A DNA stretch of 41,707 nucleotides, from contig DUKZ01000037.1 of NCBI GenBank assembly GCA_013329045.1, positions 1 through 41,707 of the forward strand. The letters are read 5' to 3'. The position numbers and the translations under genes are program-made. A model generated the notes under the pieces. The model was not told the origin of the DNA. It saw only the letters and a list, made by a program, of their open reading frames with translations, and searched no databases. Below, piece by piece: positions 1-7,964 of the stretch (positions are counted from its first letter, which is position 1; each line of letters starts with the position of its first letter). Source of the stretch: Candidatus Woesearchaeota archaeon. GTDB taxonomy: Archaea; Nanobdellota; Nanobdellia; Woesearchaeales; UBA9989.

Positions 1-29
1 ACGAAAACACGTATCCTAAAAGAGAAAAG

Positions 30-37
30 TTTAAATA
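30..37 (+). promoter_or_regulatory. TATA box of the first surface-protein gene
   Basis: The octamer TTTAAATA is centred 22 bp before the ATG at 56 and 28 bp before the in-frame ATG at 62. This is the usual archaeal TATA distance for a leaderless or near-leaderless mRNA. A weak GGGAAGAG purine tract lies just before the start. Confidence 0.6.
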
Positions 38-55
38 CTTAGTTTTGGGAAGAGT

Positions 56-283
56 ATGATAATGGAAAAAGAGAATGACATTCCAAAAAGTGTGGTGGTG
101 GTTCTCCTCGTTGTTACCATCGTTATCACTATGATTAGCACAATCATTGTCTATTCTGCTGTGACGTTCTCAAAAACACAGAGTACACAAACACTTCCCC
201 CACCGCCTCAGGAATCAGAGATGAGCGGAAAGATTGCATTAGTTGTTTTGGAGGCACCCTCAGATGCAGGAAATATCAAATAA
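56..283 (+). CDS. small single-pass membrane protein
   Basis: A 75-residue protein with a short charged N-terminus, one strongly hydrophobic helix (about residues 12-35, rich in V/I/L) and a tail containing five prolines in a row. I do not recognise a family. It overlaps the next gene by 20 bp, whose start has a GGAGG ribosome-binding site inside this gene, so the two are probably one transcript. The start is ATG 56 or ATG 62; the TATA spacing slightly favours 62. The hydrophobic helix near the N-terminus suggests a membrane-anchored partner of the downstream secreted protein, but this is inference. Confidence 0.6.
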   Translation: MIMEKENDIPKSVVVVLLVVTIVITMISTIIVYSAVTFSKTQSTQTLPPPPQESEMSGKIALVVLEAPSDAGNIK

Positions 284-956
284 GACACTCGCGCTTTTAC
301 TCTTTGTTGCAATCGTTGCGTCATTGTTTTCACTCTTTGTCAGCCTCAACAAGATCACCAGCCTGAGGGAATTCTCAGGAATCACCGGATTTGTGACGCC
401 AAATGCAACAGCAAACGTCACCATCAACGCAATTGCCTCGATGTATTTTTCTGATAATAGCATTGATTTTGGCGGAGGATACGTCAATGGGACGGTGTGC
501 GAGATATCAACGCTCGGGGAAAACTCACCCAACGGATTGAATGGAAATGCCGGCGGGTGCTATAACTTCTCGGTTGTCCAGCAAGGATTTGTTTTAGAGA
601 ACACCGGATCGGCTAATCTCTCGGTGCAGCTCATGTCTAACAAAAATGCTGAAGATTTTATTGGCCACGCTTCAGCAGTCTTTGAATGGAACGTCACTCA
701 AGGAGAAGCGAGCAGTTGCCTGAATGCGACAGGAACAACAATCAATCTTCCATGGATCAATATCTCAGGGGCACCCTTTGAAGCTGTCGATAAAGCTACC
801 AGCCAAGCTGAAGCGAAGGTCATATGCCAAAACTTTCAATATGTTGATGCAAGCGATACCCTCAACATATCAATCAATATCAGCATCCCCCAGGGAGCTC
901 CTGCAGGCGCAAAGACAGCGGAGATTACCGCCATTGGCACAACGTTTGTCGGGTAG
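264..956 (+). CDS. secreted or membrane-anchored surface glycoprotein
   Basis: A 230-residue protein that begins with a hydrophobic segment (about residues 8-26) serving as signal or anchor. The rest is a predicted extracellular beta-rich domain with about ten N-X-S/T sequons (such as NAT, NVT, NGT, NIS), so it is probably N-glycosylated. Three Cys pairs could form disulphides. The start at 264 is preferred over ATG 243 because a GGAGG motif at 250-254 lies 9 nt upstream and the hydrophobic segment follows at once. The family is unknown. It lies in a run of surface-type genes (56-5108). Confidence 0.72.
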   Translation: MQEISNKTLALLLFVAIVASLFSLFVSLNKITSLREFSGITGFVTPNATANVTINAIASMYFSDNSIDFGGGYVNGTVCEISTLGENSPNGLNGNAGGCYNFSVVQQGFVLENTGSANLSVQLMSNKNAEDFIGHASAVFEWNVTQGEASSCLNATGTTINLPWINISGAPFEAVDKATSQAEAKVICQNFQYVDASDTLNISINISIPQGAPAGAKTAEITAIGTTFVG

Positions 957-959
957 TAA

Positions 960-980
960 GGTTTATATAAACCTTTTTTT
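960..980 (+). promoter_or_regulatory. palindromic TATA box fused to a T-tract
   Basis: GGTTTATATAAACC (960-973) is a perfect 14-bp palindrome followed directly by seven T (974-980). It starts 3 bp after the TAG stop of the upstream gene and is centred 26 bp before ATG 993. It therefore looks like a promoter for the next gene, and the T-tract could also terminate the previous transcript. Confidence 0.6.
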
Positions 981-992
981 CTTTATTATCAC

Positions 993-2138
993 ATGAAAAA
1001 AGAAGCGCTCCTGATATTCTTTCTTTGCCTCCCCCTTGCACTAGGCGTGAGCATCAGTCCAGCATCCTATACCATTGATTTTGTCCCAAAAGAAAAGGTT
1101 GTCCTCTCATTCAAAGCATTTGGCACAGAACAAGGCAGCGCATTTGTAGCCGGGGACCTTTCTGAATATGCGACGATAGACAACCCTCTTATTCAGGGAG
1201 GAGGGGAATTTCTTGTCACCATCAGGTATCCTGAGTATATCGAGACGCCAGGAAGGCATAAGATGCTCGTTGGTGTCCGTGAAGGAGAAGTTGGGGGAGG
1301 GCAAATTGGCAGCCGGGCGGTCATCCAAGCACCAGTCTTCATCAATGTCCCATATCCAGGAAAATATGGGATAGCTGAAATGAGCTTGCGATCAATAAAC
1401 AAAGAAGAACCTCTTGTCATCTTCACTTATCTTGAAAACAAAGGCAAAAATGGCATCAAGACAGCATTCTCCCATATCACTATCCTTCGAGGCCAAGAGA
1501 TTGCCTATCAAACTACAACAGAGAGCGTGTCCCTGGATGGAGGGGAGAAAAAGACGATCACCACAACCATCCCTGCAGGCAGCCTTCCACCAGGAGATTA
1601 TCTTGCCAGCGCCACGATCAGTTTTGATGATGAAAAAACAAGCCTCAGCAGGGATTTTAAGGTAGGTGACAAGGATGTTGCTATCACGAACTACACAAGA
1701 GAGCTTCCAGCTGAGAGCATCAGCAAATTCCTCATAGATGTAGAGAGCCGATGGAATAACCCTATAGGAAAAGTATCTGCAATCATCAGAGTATCCCAGA
1801 ACAATACGCTCATTGATGAGATAAAGACCCCCTCAGAAACATTGCCTCCCTGGGAAAAAAAGACACTCAGCGGGTATTTTGACACAACAGGACTTCATCC
1901 CGGAGTTTATGACAGCGAGATCATACTCCAATTTGATGATCTCCAAAAAACTATCATAGGGGAACTCGTCCTCACCCAGAAACTGGAAGAAGAATCTCCG
2001 ATGAACTTCTCTGTCTCTGACACAACACTTCTTTTGCTCGCCATCCTGATCATTATCACCAATATCCACTGGTTCTTCCATAACAGAGAAGAGAAACACA
2101 AGCCCAAGAAAAAACATCATGGAAAAAAGAGACATTAA
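993..2138 (+). CDS. secreted surface protein with C-terminal membrane anchor
   Basis: A 381-residue protein. It has a classical signal peptide (about 1-19), a long extracellular region of Ig-like/COG1470-like beta domains (for example a PPGDYLASATISFDD-type strand pattern near residue 205), one transmembrane helix (about 345-363) and a short Lys/His-rich cytoplasmic tail. This is type I membrane topology. The promoter at 960-973 gives a leaderless start. Its last 20 bp overlap the next gene, so translation is likely coupled. The function is unknown; it could be a cell-envelope or S-layer-associated protein. Confidence 0.7.
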   Translation: MKKEALLIFFLCLPLALGVSISPASYTIDFVPKEKVVLSFKAFGTEQGSAFVAGDLSEYATIDNPLIQGGGEFLVTIRYPEYIETPGRHKMLVGVREGEVGGGQIGSRAVIQAPVFINVPYPGKYGIAEMSLRSINKEEPLVIFTYLENKGKNGIKTAFSHITILRGQEIAYQTTTESVSLDGGEKKTITTTIPAGSLPPGDYLASATISFDDEKTSLSRDFKVGDKDVAITNYTRELPAESISKFLIDVESRWNNPIGKVSAIIRVSQNNTLIDEIKTPSETLPPWEKKTLSGYFDTTGLHPGVYDSEIILQFDDLQKTIIGELVLTQKLEEESPMNFSVSDTTLLLLAILIIITNIHWFFHNREEKHKPKKKHHGKKRH

Positions 2139-2568
2139 GATCTTGATGATCCTGATCATAGCAATCACTGCATCTTTTACGTGGCTTGCCCTTTCCTTAT
2201 CAACGGGCCAGCTCTCAACCATCACCATCCCTCTTGATGTCAGCGTCGATTCGGTCATCGGGATCAATACAGACACTGACGCACTCCACTTTGGCAAGAT
2301 ACCTCCTGGACAGCGAGGAGAAAGATCATTTGCCCTCGACCAGGACTATCCTTTTGCTGTTGCCATTAGCATCATCCCAGAGGGAAGTATTGGGCCTTGG
2401 ACAAACATTTCCTCCTCAACAGTGTTACTTTGGCCCCACCAGCCTCAAAATGTCACTATCACCGTCAGGGTTCCCGGGGATATACCCCCTGGGAACTATA
2501 CCGGCATACTCAGGATCACTACGTATCGGCCATTGATATTTCCTTTCCTTTCTCGTGAGCAAGGCTGA
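2119..2568 (+). CDS. membrane-anchored extracellular beta protein
   Basis: A 149-residue protein with one N-terminal transmembrane helix (about 7-26) and an extracellular domain carrying three sequons (NIS, NVT, NYT) and the pattern VRVPGDIPPGNYTG. That pattern resembles the C-terminal strands of archaeal COG1470/NPCBM-like Ig domains. It overlaps the upstream surface gene by 20 bp in another frame. A near-repeat of the stop region (CTGAGATGA / CTGAGAGGA) follows its end. No enzyme motif is visible. Confidence 0.65.
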   Translation: MEKRDIKILMILIIAITASFTWLALSLSTGQLSTITIPLDVSVDSVIGINTDTDALHFGKIPPGQRGERSFALDQDYPFAVAISIIPEGSIGPWTNISSSTVLLWPHQPQNVTITVRVPGDIPPGNYTGILRITTYRPLIFPFLSREQG

Positions 2569-2639
2569 GATGACCTGAGAGGATATATCAATATGATACT
2601 CTTATGATATAATACAATGTTTTTTTGCTCTTTAGAAAT

Positions 2640-2650
2640 GTTTATATATA
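2640..2650 (+). promoter_or_regulatory. TATA-like element upstream of the RHH operon
   Basis: A GTTTATATATA tract lies 78 bp upstream of the RHH start and immediately before the 12-bp iterons. This would leave a leader of about 50 nt. A second candidate (AATTTAAG, 2686-2693) lies inside the third repeat. Confidence 0.4.
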
Positions 2651-2663
2651 TCTATATGATATA

Positions 2664-2699
2664 GTCAAGAATTAAGTCAAGAATTAATTTAAGAATTAC
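2664..2699 (+). repeat. three 12-bp tandem repeats, likely operator of the RHH regulator
   Basis: GTCAAGAATTAA occurs twice exactly (2664-2675, 2676-2687) and a third degenerate unit follows (2688-2699). They sit between a TATA-like element and a ribbon-helix-helix gene. RHH proteins commonly bind short tandem operators, so autoregulation is a reasonable inference. Slippage duplication is the alternative, since similar duplications occur elsewhere in this window. Confidence 0.5.
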
Positions 2700-2727
2700 A
2701 AAAGAAACTGTCTTCAAACATCCCACC

Positions 2728-2874
2728 ATGGACGAACTCATCCACATCAGGGTCGGCAAACAACTCAAGAAAGAGATGCAACAATTGATCGATGAGGGGG
2801 TATACTCTAATCAGGCAGAAATAGCCCGGGAAGGGATACGGACAATCCTTCTTCGGTATAAAAAGATGAAATGA
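2728..2874 (+). CDS. CopG/Arc-type ribbon-helix-helix regulator
   Basis: A 48-residue protein. Its N-terminal strand (ELIHIRVG) is followed by two helices, the first with KQLKKEMQQLI and the second starting at the turn YSNQAEIAREGIR. This is the classic RHH layout for DNA binding in the major groove as a dimer. Its stop overlaps the ATG of the 745-residue surface protein (ATGA at 2871-2874), so the two are translationally coupled. Three 12-bp tandem repeats lie 29 bp upstream. It could be an antitoxin-like regulator, but the coupled gene does not look like a toxin. I infer that it controls the surface-protein gene. Confidence 0.75.
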   Translation: MDELIHIRVGKQLKKEMQQLIDEGVYSNQAEIAREGIRTILLRYKKMK

Positions 2875-5108
2875 CCGTTGAGATGGCAAAAAGAGGACAA
2901 TTGAGAATAACAAACAACACTATAGGCCTGCTTGCACTCATCTTCCTTGGGATAAACCTTTTTACTATCTACCAGAACCTCCCAGGGTCGATCCATGAGA
3001 CCCTTGGGAACGATGTTGCGACAATCTCCTTTTGCGTAAATGAGCAACCGCACTTAAGCATTTCTTGCCCCTGCACAGGACACTGTGAGACCAGACATGA
3101 ATACAGATGTACGGCATTCGCAACAGATTCTGATTCATCCAATCTTACTTTCTGGGACAATACCACCCTTTTTGATATAGACCCAGTATCGGGTGTCTTC
3201 TATTTTACTCCAACCTTTGAGGATGTTGGCAACTACAGCATTCTTATCTCTGTTACTGACCATTCAATATGCTCCAGTAATGTCTCCACTTGGGTACTCA
3301 ACTTAAGCATTTACAATGAAACGTATATCGACGAATCTTATGCGAAGGGGAAGGGCATTCTTGACATGACCCCCTACACTTATACTCCACCAGAAGTTGA
3401 AGAGGACATGCAAACAGCAGATATCACAACATATCCGCTAGTAATCCAAGAGGTCATCCTTGACAAGCCATCAAAACCAGTCGATGTCAATCTTGCAGGA
3501 TTCCGACGACTGTTCCTCATCATCCATAAAGGCGATGTCTTTACCTTGTATCTTGGCCAGGAAGACTATCACACTCTCAGTGTCACGGAGTTATCAGCAG
3601 CTATAACAAGCATGACTTTTGCTAGCGAAAACCCGCAAACATTCAGCCTTGCCTCACGTCAAAAGGAAGAAATTGATGCAGATCATGATGGACAAACAGA
3701 CCTTATCTTGACCCTCTACCAACTTGATTCAAAAGAAGGCATCATTGAAATTCGCCACGGCGGTGGATACCAGGAATATTACACAAGACGAGTAAAAGAT
3801 ACCCGGATCTCATTTGCCCCAAGACAGCTCGTCCTCACAACAAGCCCCGGCCAACCAACAACCAGTACGCTGAGCATCACGAATGGCGGGCCCACCAGAA
3901 AAAGGCTTGGCATCGATATCCCTCATGAAGGCTTTTCCACCAAATCACGGGTAATCGAACTCGATCCTGGAGAATCAAAAAAGATACCCATCACCTACAT
4001 TGGCAATCCAGACCTCATTACCGGAAAGATATTCATCAGGGGACTCTTGTATGAAGATTATATCCCAGTGATTGCACAGGTGAGCTATCCAAAGGATATC
4101 TTCCTTTCCCTCCTTGATGTGCAAAAGGACAACGAAACATCAACAATTAAGTACCGTGTCGTGACTGAATCATCTGGAAAATTTGACATTAGGATCATGG
4201 TGCGAAACCTCAAGAACGAGGTCATTGCAGAGGAGAGGTACCCTGTCAGCAAAGGGCGCGTCGAAATAGAAAAGAGCATCAGATTCCAGACGCCAGCAGA
4301 AGGAGAGGCAATCCTTGTTGCCCGTCTTGGAGACATATCAAACCTTGCCCAAAAAAGCATGTTTGTGCGACTGCCAAAAGAATCCCAAGCAGAGGCCCCT
4401 CTCCCCATGAGCCATGGCTCCCTTCTTTCCTTCATCCTGCTCGTCATCCTTGTCGGCATGAGCTATGGGCTTATCAGGATGAAGACACATTCCTACCTCC
4501 CCCATAGGGATATCCTCCTCACCTTGCATAGGGAATCTGGTGCCCTGGAAGGATTCACGCTGCTTCGCGAACACCTGATCCATAAGGAAATCATCGATTA
4601 TGATGATCTTTTCTCCCATCTTCGCAAATTGATCGTCAGATCAGCGGGGCGAAAGAATACACCAATTCATGCAGCAAGCTTCCTGATAAAACCAAAGCAC
4701 CCATCAACCCATCTTAGCGAGCAGGCAAAACTCCTGAAAAGGAACATTTCCCATCTCCTCTCCAGCCACCCATCACTTACTGCATGGGGGGGATACAGGA
4801 CGGCACTGGAACGATACTGTGAGGCACTCTCCGGCGGGGCGATGGAAAAAGCTTCGGCATCATACCACCGCGCCCAATCAAAACTGGATACTGTGCTCCT
4901 GAAGGGAGACAAGGCCGGCGTGCATGAGATGCGAGATGCACTTGTCCTGGCAGAAAGCTTCACTGCAACAGGGGCGTTATTCCTCCTTTCACTCTACGAT
5001 GAATTTTCCAAGGGGTATGAGAGACTCAATGATTTTGGAACGCAGAAAGAAAAGGAAAAAGCACTGCGATTGCTTCATGAGGTACATAGTATTGTGAAAG
5101 GATTTTAG
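2871..5108 (+). CDS. large two-pass surface/sensor protein with cytoplasmic helical domain
   Basis: A 745-residue protein. A hydrophobic helix near the N-terminus (about 17-36) is followed by a Cys-rich stretch. Next comes a cadherin/He_PIG-like Ig domain, recognisable by FDIDPVSGVFYFTPT and VGNYSILISVTD (about 95-145). Further beta domains lead to a second transmembrane helix (about 515-536) and a cytoplasmic alpha-helical region of about 205 residues. The extracellular body with an intracellular helical tail could transmit a signal across the membrane or anchor a surface layer to the cell interior. It is coupled to the RHH gene by ATGA. The family is not recognised. Confidence 0.7.
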   Translation: MTVEMAKRGQLRITNNTIGLLALIFLGINLFTIYQNLPGSIHETLGNDVATISFCVNEQPHLSISCPCTGHCETRHEYRCTAFATDSDSSNLTFWDNTTLFDIDPVSGVFYFTPTFEDVGNYSILISVTDHSICSSNVSTWVLNLSIYNETYIDESYAKGKGILDMTPYTYTPPEVEEDMQTADITTYPLVIQEVILDKPSKPVDVNLAGFRRLFLIIHKGDVFTLYLGQEDYHTLSVTELSAAITSMTFASENPQTFSLASRQKEEIDADHDGQTDLILTLYQLDSKEGIIEIRHGGGYQEYYTRRVKDTRISFAPRQLVLTTSPGQPTTSTLSITNGGPTRKRLGIDIPHEGFSTKSRVIELDPGESKKIPITYIGNPDLITGKIFIRGLLYEDYIPVIAQVSYPKDIFLSLLDVQKDNETSTIKYRVVTESSGKFDIRIMVRNLKNEVIAEERYPVSKGRVEIEKSIRFQTPAEGEAILVARLGDISNLAQKSMFVRLPKESQAEAPLPMSHGSLLSFILLVILVGMSYGLIRMKTHSYLPHRDILLTLHRESGALEGFTLLREHLIHKEIIDYDDLFSHLRKLIVRSAGRKNTPIHAASFLIKPKHPSTHLSEQAKLLKRNISHLLSSHPSLTAWGGYRTALERYCEALSGGAMEKASASYHRAQSKLDTVLLKGDKAGVHEMRDALVLAESFTATGALFLLSLYDEFSKGYERLNDFGTQKEKEKALRLLHEVHSIVKGF

Positions 5109-5157
5109 GTGTTTTTTGTTAAAAAAAATAGAAGAGATAGAAAGAAAGCGGCACTAT

Positions 5158-5559
5158 TCATTCGAAGAGCCCAATAAAATCTTCTGGAGAGACAATTTTT
5201 ATTCTTCGGTATTCTTTTAACTTTAGCAGGTTGTTATCTTGCGAAACAATGTAATCAGCGTTTCCCGCCACAGCAGCCTCTATGAACATATTATCTTTTT
5301 GGTCATCTCTAACAACATTTAGTTTTTCGGAGGTCTCCACAACTAGAGAATTTCTTACAATCAGATCACTCCACTCCTTAATCATATCTCCAGGAAGCTG
5401 AATCTTAAAATCTTTTAGGACTGTTATGATCTCTGAAACAATCTCTAATGAAACTACTAAAGTGAATTTGCCCTCTTTCCAGTGGGAGATGACTTTGCTT
5501 GCTTGGCCTTTCCAGAAAATGCCTGAAATGAACACATTTGTGTCTAAAACAGCTCTCAT
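5158..5559 (-). CDS. PIN-domain toxin (putative ribonuclease)
   Basis: A 133-residue PIN domain of the COG1569 type. It begins MRAVLDTNVFISG, with the first catalytic Asp at residue 6, and ends with the acidic motif region ADYIVSQDNNLL. PIN toxins are Mg-dependent RNases that inhibit translation. Its start overlaps the stop of the AbrB-type gene by 4 bp (5556-5559), the usual antitoxin-toxin order. The gene is full length. Confidence 0.85.
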   Translation of the reverse strand: MRAVLDTNVFISGIFWKGQASKVISHWKEGKFTLVVSLEIVSEIITVLKDFKIQLPGDMIKEWSDLIVRNSLVVETSEKLNVVRDDQKDNMFIEAAVAGNADYIVSQDNNLLKLKEYRRIKIVSPEDFIGLFE

Positions 5560-5813
5560 TTCCTCGCTCTCTTGATAGCATTTTCCACATCGGTTTCAGT
5601 GATACCCCTCCCTTTAGCGAATTGTTGTGTCCTTTGAATAAGCTTCTCAAAGTTTTTGAACGAAGGCATGGTTACTTTCTTCAGAATGACAGTATCATCT
5701 TCACCAACAACGACAAACTTTTCCCCTTCCTTCAATCCAAGCTGTTCCCTTATGTCCACAGGGATTACTACCTGGCCCCGTGAACTCATGCTCGTAATTT
5801 CAAGTTTTTCCAT
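5556..5813 (-). CDS. AbrB/MazE-family antitoxin
   Basis: An 85-residue protein. Residues 5-50 form a swapped-hairpin AbrB DNA-binding domain (SSRGQVVIPVDIREQLGLKEG), and the C-terminal tail is helical and basic and probably wraps the PIN toxin. An AAGGGG ribosome-binding site precedes the ATG by 6 nt. The upstream palindrome (5836-5847) is the likely operator for autorepression, as is usual for such pairs. Confidence 0.88.
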   Translation of the reverse strand: MEKLEITSMSSRGQVVIPVDIREQLGLKEGEKFVVVGEDDTVILKKVTMPSFKNFEKLIQRTQQFAKGRGITETDVENAIKRARK

Positions 5814-5835
5814 TTTTGCCCCTTAGTATTATTTT

Positions 5836-5864
5836 CTTATTAATAAGATATTCTTATATATAAA
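5836..5864 (-). promoter_or_regulatory. promoter and palindromic operator of the PIN/AbrB pair
   Basis: CTTATTAATAAG (5836-5847) is a perfect 12-bp palindrome. The TATA box TTTATATATAA (minus strand, 5854-5864) lies just upstream of it. The expected transcription start falls near 5833, so a protein bound to the palindrome would block initiation. Confidence 0.6.
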
Positions 5865-6027
5865 GGTTTTGGTTAGCATACTGTCTTAGAAAGATAAAAG
5901 TGATCAAAGAATCATCTGAAGCAAGTATAGATGAAATAGCTATGACAGGGGGTTTTCAAAATGCCATAAAAAGCAAAAACCAGGAAACATAAGTAAACTG
6001 CTTTTTCACGATTGTTCTCACCAGCCT
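5865..6027. other. intergenic stretch with a short coding-like remnant
   Basis: Plus-strand codons 5900-5989 read as a protein-like 30-residue tail (VIKESSEASIDEIAM and onward) that ends with TAA at 5990. There is no ATG, and an in-frame stop lies at 5861. It may be the 3' end of a decayed small gene, possibly an earlier antitoxin. I cannot assign a family. Confidence 0.25.
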
Positions 6028-6456
6028 TCAAATATCCAGCAGCACCGTCGCATTCCAGAGGCCATCCTTTTCTTCGACCTTAAATAAATGCAAAGTAACT
6101 GCCTTCACATCGACCTTGAGGTCGTGCTTTGGGAGATCAATGTGATCACCGGTAATCTCAGCCTCTAATTCCAGCCCATCCCCCGTCTCGAGAATTTTTA
6201 CTGAGAGATCTTTGAAGATGACTGCTTCTGCATCCTTGATGAAGATGAGTTCAGAAAGAAAATCAAACAATAAATGCTCAATGGTATCAGCATCGACATG
6301 CACCTGAAAGGTGTTTGTGCCGGCAACCGATGTTGGATCGACCATGGTCTCAAACAATGCCAAGGCTGCACCTTTGCAAATGTCCCTTGACGAATTCGCA
6401 TGCACTTCAAAGAGAATGTCTGCTGTATGGTCCCTGAACACATATGAATATGCCAT
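6028..6456 (-). CDS. archease, RtcB cofactor
   Basis: A 142-residue archease. It has the N-terminal signature FRDHTADI with the conserved metal-binding Asp 13, the central SELIFIKDAEA region and the C-terminal LLDI with the conserved acidic residue. Archease accelerates RtcB guanylylation and allows multiple turnover in tRNA splicing and RNA repair. Its ATG overlaps the rtcB stop by one base (TAATG), so it is translationally coupled. Length is normal for the family. Confidence 0.95.
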   Translation of the reverse strand: MAYSYVFRDHTADILFEVHANSSRDICKGAALALFETMVDPTSVAGTNTFQVHVDADTIEHLLFDFLSELIFIKDAEAVIFKDLSVKILETGDGLELEAEITGDHIDLPKHDLKVDVKAVTLHLFKVEEKDGLWNATVLLDI

Positions 6457-7919
6457 TATCCTTTAATGTTCCCCACAGGCAATAATTTTACGACCGGCTG
6501 AGAGATGCCAGACCTTGCAAGTGCATCAACGACGAGATCAATATTCTTGTATGCGCAACCAGCCTCTTCTGCGAGGCCCGACATCGAAACAGCCTTTACG
6601 AGGATGCCTTTCTTTTCCATATTCTTCTGGAGCTCATCTCCTCTCACTTCCCTTTTTGCCTGAGCTCTGCTCATCGTCCTGCCTGCGCCGTGCGCCGTGG
6701 AGCCAAAAGAGTGCTGCATAGCCTCCTCTGTGCCGACCAAAAGATAAGAGCCGGTCTCCATCGACCCACCAAGAATGACTGGCTGGCCGGTCTTCTTGAA
6801 TAAGGGGTCTAGTTCTGGATGGTTTGGAGGGTATGCCCGGGTGGCGCCTTTCCGGTGGACGACCAATTCCTGGATCTTACCATCCACCTTGAACTTTTCG
6901 AGCTTTGCAATATTATGAGAAACATCATACAATAGGTCGATTCCTTCCGTCTGACCAAACACCTTCTCAAACGCCTCCCTGATACGATGAGTGATGACCT
7001 GGCGGTTGGCAAATGCCATGTTTGCAGCACACGCCATCGCCTTAAAATATTGCTGGCCTTCCTCGCTCTCAAACGGGGCGCAGGAGAGCTCCGGGTCTGG
7101 AACAGACAAATCATACTTTTTCATTGCAGTCTCAAACACCTTAAGATAATCTGATGCGATTTGGTGGCCAAAACCCCTGCTTCCGCAATGCACCATGACC
7201 TCAACCTGATTATCTTTGGTAAAACCGAATGCCTTTGCGATTTTTTGGTCATGGATGTTCTCCTTTTTAGCGACCTGAATCTCGAGATAATGATTCCCGG
7301 AGCCAAGCGTGCCAATCTGGTTGATGCCTCTTGCAATGGCTTTAGTGGAAACGGCATCCGGATCTGCCCAGGGAATACACCCGTGGGCTTCTATCCTCTT
7401 GAGGTCTTCTTTTCTTCCAAAGCCATCATCAATGACCTTTTTTGCCCCTTGGACCATGATCTCATGCATCCCATCCCTGCCAACGTCAACAAATCCCTTC
7501 CTCCCAACACCTGCCGGGACGAGCTGGAACAAAGTATTGATGAGCTCTTTCATCTTCCCCTTGATCTCGTCATACGTGAGCGGGGTCATGATCGACCTCA
7601 TGCCACAGTTAATGTCAAACCCAACACCCCCAGGGCTGATGATGCCTTCTTTCTTGTCGAATGCGGCAACGCCGCCTATCGGAAAGCCATACCCCCAGTG
7701 GCCATCTGGCATGCAAAAAGAATAATTGACAATACCGGGAAGAGATGCAACATTTGCGGTCTGGTCAAAGACACCTGTATCCATTGCCTGCAAGAGCTCC
7801 TTTGTTGCTATGATCCTGCCTGGGACCCTCATTCCTTCCTTGTAGCTCGTTGGAAGCTCCCAAGTGACTTCGTCAACCTGCCTGATACAGGCTGGCGGCC
7901 CAATACGTCGTTCTTCCAT
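6456..7919 (-). CDS. rtcB: RNA-splicing ligase RtcB
   Basis: A 487-residue full-length RtcB without an intein. RtcB joins 2',3'-cyclic phosphate and 5'-OH ends with GTP and Mn2+, in tRNA splicing and RNA repair. Visible active-site features are FDINCGMR with Cys 105 (Mn ligand), GSGNHYLE with His 210, VMVHCGSRG with His 244, VSHN with His 335, and AHGAGRTMSR with the guanylylated His 410. A TATA box (7942-7949) is centred 26 bp before the ATG, giving a leaderless mRNA that continues into archease. A mobile element is inserted 15 bp upstream of that TATA box. Confidence 0.97.
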   Translation of the reverse strand: MEERRIGPPACIRQVDEVTWELPTSYKEGMRVPGRIIATKELLQAMDTGVFDQTANVASLPGIVNYSFCMPDGHWGYGFPIGGVAAFDKKEGIISPGGVGFDINCGMRSIMTPLTYDEIKGKMKELINTLFQLVPAGVGRKGFVDVGRDGMHEIMVQGAKKVIDDGFGRKEDLKRIEAHGCIPWADPDAVSTKAIARGINQIGTLGSGNHYLEIQVAKKENIHDQKIAKAFGFTKDNQVEVMVHCGSRGFGHQIASDYLKVFETAMKKYDLSVPDPELSCAPFESEEGQQYFKAMACAANMAFANRQVITHRIREAFEKVFGQTEGIDLLYDVSHNIAKLEKFKVDGKIQELVVHRKGATRAYPPNHPELDPLFKKTGQPVILGGSMETGSYLLVGTEEAMQHSFGSTAHGAGRTMSRAQAKREVRGDELQKNMEKKGILVKAVSMSGLAEEAGCAYKNIDLVVDALARSGISQPVVKLLPVGNIKG

Positions 7920-7941
7920 AGAGAGAGAATATCATAGGTCA

Positions 7942-7949
7942 TTTAAAAA
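7942..7949 (-). promoter_or_regulatory. TATA box of rtcB-archease
   Basis: TTTTTAAA on the minus strand is centred 26 bp before the rtcB ATG. The left edge of the first inverted-repeat element (7965) is only 15 bp further upstream, at or next to the expected BRE position. Confidence 0.65.
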
Positions 7950-7964
7950 CGTTGCTTAAAAAAT

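Noticed and set aside
2664..2699. CRISPR-like array
   Set aside because: The repeats are directly adjacent with no spacers, and only three units are present. No CRISPR array or cas gene is seen in the window.
7161..7937. 258-codon plus-strand ORF antisense to rtcB
   Set aside because: It mirrors a strongly conserved rtcB coding region, has no family-like motifs, and has no TATA box or ribosome-binding site.
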